In this document: positions 25,124 through 32,099 of the stretch, in pieces
Layout of the letters: each line of letters begins with the position of its first letter
How positions within the stretch are numbered: the first letter of the stretch is position 1
NCBI GenBank assembly: GCA_963664655.2
Contig: OY761554.1
Span: forward strand, 4,712,001 to 4,776,000
Reading direction: 5' to 3'
DNA length: 64,000 nucleotides
From: Desulfospira sp963664655
Lineage (GTDB): Bacteria; Desulfobacterota; Desulfobacteria; Desulfobacterales; Desulfobacteraceae
The notes under the pieces: generated by a model
The model's input: only the letters and a program-made list of their open reading frames with translations
The model's database searches: none
Told to the model about the DNA's origin: nothing
Translations under genes and position numbers: made by a program

Positions 25124-27385
25124 TCATACAAACCGCCCCCCTCTTTTGTCCCAGAAAAGCGCGACAGAAGGAAGCAGGAAGATGTCCCCGGCAACTGCGG
25201 TGATCATGATCACGGCACTTAACGACCCAAAGTTAATGGTGGGGACAAATCTTGAAAACACCATCACCCCGAACCCGATACACAGGATCAGGGACGAGAG
25301 CAGAATGGCTTTGCCCTTGCTCTTTATGGTTTTGGTTACGGCGTCTTGAGTGCTTTGCTTTTGGGAGAGGTTAAGCTTGAACTCGGAAAGAAAATGAATG
25401 GTATCGTCAACGGCAATACCGATGGCAACAGCGGATATCAATGCCGTGGCCGTATTCAAAGGAATACTGAACAGCCCCATTATGCCGAAATTTAAAACAA
25501 TGGGAAACAGGTTGGGAACAATGCTGATGCACCCCAAAGGAAAGGACCGCAAAACAAAGAACATGATGACAATGATGATTGCCGCCGCAGTTGAAAGGCT
25601 GTACACCTGCCCCTTTACCAGAGAATCTATGGTGTTAACATCCTGCAGCGCCCGCCCGGTTATCCTGATTTTCAGATCGTGTTTGGGCAGGGTTTTAAAA
25701 AAGTCTCTCAGTTGGGAAATTATTTTTTCCTGCTCGCTGGTAGAATGGCGGGACATGCGAATGGATATCCGGGCATGGTCAAAGGTCTCATTGATAAAAT
25801 CCTTGATATCATCTGCATCATAGAGCAGCAGGTATTGAGACACCAGTTGTTTTGAATCGGGTATGGTCAGAAATGACGGCTGCTCATTGTTAAAGGACTG
25901 GTTCATGTCCTTTATGAAATTCACAAAAGACATGCTCTTGTCAACACCGTCCACCTGTTCCAGAAAGGTTTGAATTTTTTCTATGATTTTTAAATTTTCA
26001 GGGTCTTTGAATTCATCCTGGGCCAACGCGGTTAAAGAGATATCCAGGGTGCTGATACCGGCCAGATGGGTCTCCACAAAATCGGAGCTGACCCGTACCG
26101 GGCTTTTCTTTTTAAAATACCCCAGCAGATTGGTTTCGACCTTGATAGAGGATGCCAGTAAAATTGAAACCAGGGTCAGGACAACCCCTGCAGTTAGAAT
26201 CAGGCGAAACCGGTTTAAAACAAAAGAAGCGGTTTTTTCAAGGGTGGCATGAATTTTAATGGTGGTTGTTTTTTCCTGAAAAATCCGGTCTGTGTTAAAC
26301 AGCATCAGAACCGGCGGCATAAAGACAAAGGAAAAAAAGAATTCAAAGATCATTCCACAGGAGGCAATGACCGCGAAGTCCTTGATCGGGGGAATATCGC
26401 TCAGATACAAAGAAATAAATCCAATGGCCGTGGTCAGGGTGGTTAAAAAACAAGGTTTGATCACGTTTGTCAAAACATGGCCAAGGGCCGCACCTTTATT
26501 CTCATATCGGTCCAGCAGCTCCCGGTCCAGATGGGAGAAAATATGAACCGTATCACAGAGGGCCAGGGCCATGACAACCGGCGGGACAATGGTGGTCACG
26601 TTGTTCAGGGTAATGTCCAGAATAGGAAAAAGCCCCATGGTTGAGCCCATGCAGATGGATATATTGAGAACCGCGATCAGTGTCAGCCAGACATTTCTAA
26701 AGAAAAAGAAAACCGCCAGGGTGATAAACACATAGGTTATCGGAATAAAGGTGGCGATATCCTGTTTCATGTACCGGCTCAAATAATAATTGGTGGTGGT
26801 CCATCCGGCCTTGAACACTTCTCCGGTCTGGTTCCGGTACTTTGAAAGAACCGCATCACATTTTTCAAGCAGTCTTTTTCTATAGCCGGGGTCATCGGGT
26901 TTTTCATACACCGAAACCACCACGGCGGCGGTTTTGCCGTCCGGTGAAATAAAATTTCTACTATAAAGGGGGTTGGATAGCGCGCTTTGTTTTAAACGGT
27001 TAAGCTCTTTTTCCTGGTCCGGAATATTTTCAAGAAACTTTTGAACCATAAAAAAATCTTCTTCACCGATGGTATCGTTGGTATTGGCCAGGCTTTTGAC
27101 CTCACGGATTTCTTCGATTTCTTCGAGATCCCCGGTGATCTGCTGCAACACCTCAAGGTTTTCTCTGGTAAAGATGTTTTCTTTTTTAAAGGCGATGATA
27201 AAGAACTCATCGTTACCGAAAATTTCTTTGAATCCATCATAAAACAGGACATCCGGATCATTTTCAAGAGTGAAATAATCTACATTGTCCACGGTTTTCA
27301 CTTTGGGCAGCTGGCTGAGAAACGGAAGGGATGCCAGGATGCTAAGGATCAGAAAAACCCATTTGTGCGTTATAATTGTATTCAT
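25124..27385 (-). CDS. MMPL/RND-superfamily exporter
   Basis: About 753 residues from the ATG at 27385 (an in-frame GTG lies 9 nt upstream). One N-terminal TM, a ~170-residue periplasmic loop, five to six TMs, then the pattern repeats: the classical internal duplication of MMPL/Patched-type transporters, about 12 TMs. Signatures include GSTMGLFPILD, VMALALCDTVHIFSH and its repeat SAVAIGIAVDDTIHFLSEF (the conserved charged TM4/TM10 pair). Such proteins export lipids or hydrophobic small molecules using the proton gradient and usually pair with a LolA-like protein and a barrel, as at 11364-14144. It lies upstream of the ThiF-nitroreductase gene on the same strand. Confidence 0.92.
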   Translation of the reverse strand: MNTIITHKWVFLILSILASLPFLSQLPKVKTVDNVDYFTLENDPDVLFYDGFKEIFGNDEFFIIAFKKENIFTRENLEVLQQITGDLEEIEEIREVKSLANTNDTIGEEDFFMVQKFLENIPDQEKELNRLKQSALSNPLYSRNFISPDGKTAAVVVSVYEKPDDPGYRKRLLEKCDAVLSKYRNQTGEVFKAGWTTTNYYLSRYMKQDIATFIPITYVFITLAVFFFFRNVWLTLIAVLNISICMGSTMGLFPILDITLNNVTTIVPPVVMALALCDTVHIFSHLDRELLDRYENKGAALGHVLTNVIKPCFLTTLTTAIGFISLYLSDIPPIKDFAVIASCGMIFEFFFSFVFMPPVLMLFNTDRIFQEKTTTIKIHATLEKTASFVLNRFRLILTAGVVLTLVSILLASSIKVETNLLGYFKKKSPVRVSSDFVETHLAGISTLDISLTALAQDEFKDPENLKIIEKIQTFLEQVDGVDKSMSFVNFIKDMNQSFNNEQPSFLTIPDSKQLVSQYLLLYDADDIKDFINETFDHARISIRMSRHSTSEQEKIISQLRDFFKTLPKHDLKIRITGRALQDVNTIDSLVKGQVYSLSTAAAIIIVIMFFVLRSFPLGCISIVPNLFPIVLNFGIMGLFSIPLNTATALISAVAIGIAVDDTIHFLSEFKLNLSQKQSTQDAVTKTIKSKGKAILLSSLILCIGFGVMVFSRFVPTINFGSLSAVIMITAVAGDIFLLPSVALFWDKRGGRFV

Positions 27386-27408
27386 GCGTACCACTCAAGT
27401 TATTTTAT

Positions 27409-27494
27409 ATGAAAGTCTCAGTAACGTCCTGAGAAGACTTTCAATATTTGTTGTGGACGGTTCTTGGTTGGATAACCCAAGCCGTCCGGTTTCT
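27409..27494. repeat. Double-hairpin interspersed repeat, copy 1
   Basis: Two adjacent hairpins: GAAAGTCT/AGACTTTC (27411-27418, 27435-27442) and GGACGG-CTTGG/CCAAG-CCGTCC (27455-27487). An equivalent copy is at 47234-47317 and a decayed one at 57441-57489. It sits directly upstream of the RND gene. Confidence 0.85.
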
Positions 27495-27788
27495 GCCCTT
27501 CAGGGTATGACGGTTAAAGGGAAATTTGTTTAATGGCGCCACCACGAAAAAAGAGGGGTTGTTAATTGACAACTTATGTTTTTCCCGAATTTCTGTTGGG
27601 CGGTTGATTGATATTATCGCCGGCCTTGGATGCCGCCCCGTTTAGGTTTAGAAAGACCTTGTTTTCATAATTTAAGGTGCTGATTTATGTAAAATACCAC
27701 CAAACATTCTTAAAAACAAGCCTGAAAATTGCCTGATGTTTGAAACAGGGGAACCGCATTTATCATGATACATTTAATCTCCAAAAAA
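27495..27788. other. Intergenic, no gene seen
   Basis: No supported gene. Contains a short GTTTAGGTTTAG run (27640-27651). Promoters for the RND gene may lie nearby. Confidence 0.5.
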
Positions 27789-27790
27789 AA

Positions 27791-27871
27791 GGACTTGGGA
27801 CTTGGGATATGGGACTTGGGGATTGCATTATCCACGGCCTCCCCAAGTCCCATATCCCATATCCCAAGTCT
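27791..27871. repeat. Inverted GGGACTT/CCCAAGT heptamer arrays
   Basis: GGACTTG, GGACTTG, GGATATG, GGACTTG (27791-27821) are mirrored by CCAAGTC, CCATATC, CCATATC, CCAAGTC (27842-27871). The arms form an almost perfect long hairpin. Confidence 0.9.
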
Positions 27872-28098
27872 CAACAATATAACATTATTAAATTTACTAC
27901 CGACAACCAAAAATCATGCCGGATTATAAATACGGCGACCCTGATGACTGAAACCATATTGCTTGACTGTGGCAGCCACACCTACTATAGTTACCTTTAA
28001 CTTTGTATTTAAATTACGATAGGTTGTTTTTCAAATCAGGCAGATTGTATTCTAAAGTTCTTTAACGGGTAAAATCGACCATATGAAAGGGGCCATAA

Positions 28099-28854
28099 AT
28101 GATTAAAAATGAAATTCAATACGATAGATTTCGATTTGGTATGGTTGACGATGAAGACGTGAAAAAAGATACCTTTAGAATGCGGTATGAAGTCTATGTG
28201 GATGAATTTGGATTTGAAAAAAAGGAAGATCATTCCGATGGGTTAGAGACCGACGACTATGAAGATGAATCCATTCACTTTGCCTGTCTTAATGAAAACA
28301 ATTCTGTTGTCGGCACTATCCGCCTGGTTCTTGGATCGGATAAGGGCTTTCCCATAGAACACGCGGCAAATACAACCTTTATCGGCGAAAAGCCGCATTA
28401 TTCCAAAATAGGGGAAATATCACGGCTGACCGTTACCAAAGACTTAAGACGGCGGCGTGAAGACGGTATGTTCGGTGTGGAAAGTTACATTAAAGAAAAA
28501 GAGGGAGGCATTCTGCCCGACGACGGAACCATCCCCAAAGAAATGCAGGGCAGAAAAAACCCCGTTATTGTACTGGGCCTCTACCAGGTGATGTTCCATG
28601 AAAGCCTGAGAAGAGGGCTTACTCACTGGTATATGATCACAGAGGAAAAATTATACTACGCATTAAAAAAATTTGGATTTTTGTTTCACCAGATTGGCGA
28701 CCCGGTTCAGTATCACGGACAAAGAATACCCTATCTTGCTGATATTCAAGAACTTATGATCAATCTTAGACAGGTGGATGCCGGAATGCTTGATCTGATG
28801 ATGGCGGGTGTTGAAGAAAAATACTACCCCGCTTTTTTCAGGAAAGCCGAGTAA
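28099..28854 (+). CDS. PEP-CTERM/exosortase system-associated acyltransferase (autoinducer-synthase-like)
   Basis: 251 residues. A GNAT-like fold related to N-acyl homoserine lactone synthases: FRMRYEVYVDEFGFE (the R-Y-x-V region), an acidic loop, ACLNENNSVVGTIRLVLGS and the EISRLTVTKDLRRRR core strand. It would transfer an acyl chain from acyl-ACP or CoA to an amine. Members of this group are found near exosortase genes. AAAGGGG precedes the ATG. The gene converges with a FeeM-like acyltransferase, overlapping its 3' end by 31 bp, so the two are antisense at their tails. Product unknown. Confidence 0.85.
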   Translation: MIKNEIQYDRFRFGMVDDEDVKKDTFRMRYEVYVDEFGFEKKEDHSDGLETDDYEDESIHFACLNENNSVVGTIRLVLGSDKGFPIEHAANTTFIGEKPHYSKIGEISRLTVTKDLRRRREDGMFGVESYIKEKEGGILPDDGTIPKEMQGRKNPVIVLGLYQVMFHESLRRGLTHWYMITEEKLYYALKKFGFLFHQIGDPVQYHGQRIPYLADIQELMINLRQVDAGMLDLMMAGVEEKYYPAFFRKAE

Positions 28855-29681
28855 TCCGTCAGGGCAAGCATGAAGTCCGTTTTACGGTCCTGATCCACAC
28901 CGGTAAAATCAATGGCGCGGGACCGGCCCCAGAAAAAGAAATAATGCAGGTTTTTTTCAACGGGGAATTTGGAATAGACTTTTTTATACTCCTGTTCGGC
29001 GGTCCTGAGGTTGAGCCGCATGGCAACGGCCGGGTTGTTTTTCACATAGGCATATGCATTAACCTGCGCCATGGGTTCAAATAAAAGAATATCCCGGTAT
29101 ACCCAGACATGTTTGGGGTGAACCGTGATGACCAGGTCATCCATATCAAGGTAATTGGCCGCATACTCATGGACAACCCGGTTCCCGAGCATGGGGATGT
29201 TCATGTTCTGCATCCGAAAACCGGGGTTTGACGCCAGGCAGCCGACTTCTACAATTTTTCTTCCCTGTTTCCTTAAACCATCAAGTTCACTGTTAAACAC
29301 CGCATCCATGGGCAGGCCGTCGTCGCTGTCCGGGAACAAACTGACAGTATACACCGGAATCTGTTTTGAATCCGGTTCTTCATAAAAGCCTATGAACACT
29401 TTTGATAAGGGATTGGAATGGTGAGGAATGATTCGCATTGCCGTACTGGACGGATCACTTAACCCGGCCTGGACATAAACATCGTGGAGCAGCCTGAAAC
29501 AGGTGGTATAATCATCGGGGCTTAACGCCGGCCTGAATAAAACACTTTCAAGGTTAAGACGTATCCCGGGTATCTGAGACCGGATCACCTTTTGGCGTAA
29601 AGACTCAGGAAGGCGTTTAATCACTTTTTTCTTGTATTTTCTGGATAAATTACGAACAGGTATTTTGGGAATATGCATCAT
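28824..29681 (-). CDS. FeeM-like N-acyl amino acid synthase family protein
   Basis: 285 residues. After a basic N-terminus (about 10-35) comes a GNAT-fold core: VLFRPALSPDDYTTCFRLLHDVYVQAGL, YTVSLFPDSDDGLPMD, KIVEVGCLASNP and the HPKHVWVYRDILLFEPM section typical of long-chain N-acyl amino acid synthases. The predicted reaction is acyl-ACP plus an amine or amino acid to N-acyl product. It overlaps the convergent acyltransferase gene by 31 bp. Two different acyltransferases of the same superfamily side by side, near a ThiF-nitroreductase and an RND exporter, imply one pathway (inference). Confidence 0.82.
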   Translation of the reverse strand: MMHIPKIPVRNLSRKYKKKVIKRLPESLRQKVIRSQIPGIRLNLESVLFRPALSPDDYTTCFRLLHDVYVQAGLSDPSSTAMRIIPHHSNPLSKVFIGFYEEPDSKQIPVYTVSLFPDSDDGLPMDAVFNSELDGLRKQGRKIVEVGCLASNPGFRMQNMNIPMLGNRVVHEYAANYLDMDDLVITVHPKHVWVYRDILLFEPMAQVNAYAYVKNNPAVAMRLNLRTAEQEYKKVYSKFPVEKNLHYFFFWGRSRAIDFTGVDQDRKTDFMLALTDYSAFLKKAG

Positions 29682-29830
29682 GATTTTCAGCCATATAACC
29701 GAACACTATTTGAAGTTTCACCGTCCACGAATTCCGATTAACATTCCGCACTGCTTATCAAAAGGAAATTTTGCCACCACCTTGGGTGCAATAGTACATC
29801 AAAGTGAAGATATCAAGTAAAAAATTGATT

Positions 29831-29871
29831 AGGGATTTGGGACTTGGGGTATGGGATTTGGGTCTTGGGGT
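29831..29871. repeat. GGGACTT-type heptamer array, single arm
   Basis: GGGATTT, GGGACTT, GGGGTAT, GGGATTT, GGGTCTT in 7-bp phase. Here there is no inverted partner arm. Confidence 0.85.
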
Positions 29872-29891
29872 GTCTTTTAGAGAATTTCCGG

Positions 29892-29922
29892 TTGTCTAAC
29901 GTCTCAAGTCTAATGTCTAATG
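29892..29922. repeat. GTCTAAT-type heptamer array
   Basis: TGTCTAA, CGTCTCA, AGTCTAA, TGTCTAA in 7-bp phase, a third sequence flavour of the heptamer family. It ends 5 bp before the patatin gene stop. Confidence 0.75.
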
Positions 29923-29926
29923 CCTT

Positions 29927-31885
29927 CTAAATTCCTCCTTTTGAGCGGATTATTTCTTTCAGGTCGGGCAGACGCTCAAGGCATTCTTCCATACCGCACC
30001 GCATTAAGGAAATTCCTTTGTGAAAATCATCCCAGGCATAGCCGGTAACATCAGGGTATAGGACCATGTCCGCTTTTTTCACAAAATCACCCGTGGCCCT
30101 GCCATGAACAATACTGATGGTCTGGGAAACAATACTTTTAATGCCAGGGGCCTTTGAAGCAGCAGGCCCTGCCCCGCTCCGGGGTTCGATACAGACGGCA
30201 ATGACCATGTCTGCGCCTTTTCTGAGCAGGACATCCACAGGAACAGGGTTTAAAAGCCCGCCGTCCACCAGCCACCGCCCCTGGTGCCGGTAGGGCGAAA
30301 AAACGGCCGGTATGGCAATGCTGGACCGGACCGCATCGGTAACATCGCCGGTTTCAAGCACCACTTCTTCCCCGTTGACAATGTCCACCCCAATGATATA
30401 CGCCGGTATCATCAGGTCCATGAAATCGGCATTGCCGATGGCGTTGCGGACCAGGTTCGCGGCCTTTGCCCCTTTTAAAAGCCCTTGTCTGGGAAACGTG
30501 TAATCAAATATCCGTTTTCTGGCATGAAATTTGGTCGGGAAAAGGTCAACCGTGCTTTTTTGAAGTTTATCCACAGAGGCAGTGGCCGCGTAAATTCCCC
30601 CGACCAAAGCGCCCATACTGGCCCCTGAAATCATGTCAATATGAATGCCGGCCTCTTCCAGCACCTTGAGGACCCCGATATGGGCCCACCCCCTGGCCGC
30701 ACCGGCCCCAAGGGCGATGCCAAGGCGAATGCCGGCAATTTCCCTGGCCACGGCCCGGGCCCCTTTAACCGGAAAACATTTGGTGGTATCTATCCGGTCA
30801 TTAAAGGCATCCTCGGACCGGTCCACCCAGATGTTCGGGGTCTCCGGCAGGTTCAGCAGCTGCCTTAACTCCTGGCGGGCAATCCCTGTTCGGCCCTTAA
30901 GATGGCTGACCCCTATCCTGATCCGGCCTAAAAATGCGCTGGGCCCACAGATGCCCTCCAGTTCATTTAACCGCCGCTGCACATGGTCAAGCTTTTCTCT
31001 GGTGTTGTTCATGAGCAGCATTGTCCGGTCACAAAGCCGGACAAACAACTGTTCCATGGACGTTAAATAGTGGGACAGGTTAAAAAAAACAATATCATAG
31101 TTGTGGCGCAGGCCTTCCATGAGGGCGGGCATCACCTCAGGCAGCCGGTTTGAAAATCCCGTGGTCAACTGAAGTACGGCAAATCCGGAGTCATGAGAGA
31201 ACCAGTTAATGTCCGACGGATCATAACTGTTTTCCGGCAACAGCCTGAACAGGCCTGGGTCCGGGCAGGCCGTCCCGGTCATGCCGTATTTTTTCATGAT
31301 GCCTTCAGGCTCAAGATGAGGTTCAATCACCAAAACCTTTTTGGAAGATTCATCGGCAATATGAAAAGACACTGTATACAAAAAATGGGATACCCCAAGG
31401 CCCGGGCCTGTTGCCGAAACCGCATAAAAAACAGGGGTATTTTGTCTCCTTGCACGGTCCTTTTCCCCGGAGGCCATCTGCTTGGCATAATACCGGCTCA
31501 AGTAAAGCCCGATACTTTTATTTTCTTTGATCAGTATCTCGAAATTCGGACGGGTCAGGCAGTATATGGTGCAGTCCAGGGAGACTTCAATTGTGGAGTT
31601 TCTGGGTTCACCCGAAAGAAGGGACAGCTCCCCGAAAAAATCCCCCCGCTTTAACTGTGCCAGATAAATTTTCTGGCCCTTGATTTCCCGGACGACCGAA
31701 ACCATGCCGGACCGGATAATATACATGGCATCCCCGGGATCATTCTGGCGGCAGACGATATCCCCTTTTTGAAACGCCTGCTTTGTAAACAAACTGGCAA
31801 CGCCGGCCACCTGCTCACCGGGAACAGAAGAAAACAGGGGAACATTCTGCAAAAATTCAATCAGGTCCTGAAGGGTCTTTTCCAT
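29927..31885 (-). CDS. cNMP-binding / patatin-like phospholipase fusion
   Basis: 652 residues in three parts. A cyclic-nucleotide-binding domain (about 10-135; GDFFGELSLLSGEPRNSTIEV) comes first. The middle (about 150-330) resembles a MinD/ParA-like fold with a degenerate nucleotide loop (SATGPGLGVSHFLYTVSFHIA, KKVLVIEPH). The C-terminal patatin lipase domain (about 385-600) has the oxyanion loop GAGAARGWAHIGVL, nucleophile elbow GASMG (Ser about 422) and DGG (about 538), so the Ser-Asp dyad is intact. It should be a cytoplasmic lipid acyl hydrolase gated by a ligand. It shares strand with the FeeM-like gene, 245 bp away across repeats. Confidence 0.88.
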   Translation of the reverse strand: MEKTLQDLIEFLQNVPLFSSVPGEQVAGVASLFTKQAFQKGDIVCRQNDPGDAMYIIRSGMVSVVREIKGQKIYLAQLKRGDFFGELSLLSGEPRNSTIEVSLDCTIYCLTRPNFEILIKENKSIGLYLSRYYAKQMASGEKDRARRQNTPVFYAVSATGPGLGVSHFLYTVSFHIADESSKKVLVIEPHLEPEGIMKKYGMTGTACPDPGLFRLLPENSYDPSDINWFSHDSGFAVLQLTTGFSNRLPEVMPALMEGLRHNYDIVFFNLSHYLTSMEQLFVRLCDRTMLLMNNTREKLDHVQRRLNELEGICGPSAFLGRIRIGVSHLKGRTGIARQELRQLLNLPETPNIWVDRSEDAFNDRIDTTKCFPVKGARAVAREIAGIRLGIALGAGAARGWAHIGVLKVLEEAGIHIDMISGASMGALVGGIYAATASVDKLQKSTVDLFPTKFHARKRIFDYTFPRQGLLKGAKAANLVRNAIGNADFMDLMIPAYIIGVDIVNGEEVVLETGDVTDAVRSSIAIPAVFSPYRHQGRWLVDGGLLNPVPVDVLLRKGADMVIAVCIEPRSGAGPAASKAPGIKSIVSQTISIVHGRATGDFVKKADMVLYPDVTGYAWDDFHKGISLMRCGMEECLERLPDLKEIIRSKGGI

Positions 31886-31975
31886 ATCAAAATCTCACAG
31901 GGTAACCGAATGCAACTTGCCTGCAATGTAAACTTACCAAATACAATTTCAGTGCTTCGCACTGAAACATTCTAT

Positions 31976-32056
31976 TCTCACGCAAAGGCGCAATGGCGCA
32001 AAGATTAATTCCCTGGAGCAGTGTTTTCCTCTGCGCCTTTGCGCCTTTGCGTGAGT
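31976..32056. repeat. Inverted GCGCAAAG/CTTTGCGC repeat
   Basis: TCTCACGCAAAGGCGCAA and GGCGCAAAG on the left are mirrored by CTCTGCGCCTTTGCGCC and TTTGCGTGAG on the right. Same family as 22899-22972. It separates the CysK-CysS gene from the patatin gene. Confidence 0.88.
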
Positions 32057-32099
32057 TTTTATGGCGTCCGGCAGGACTGTAAATGTATTCAAATAAACC

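Noticed and set aside
27791..27871. CRISPR or attachment site
   Set aside because: Period is 7 bp, arms are inverted and no integrase or cas gene is nearby; it is a heptamer hairpin.
27740..28000. 86-residue plus-strand frame
   Set aside because: It consists mainly of translated heptamer repeat and lacks a ribosome-binding site.
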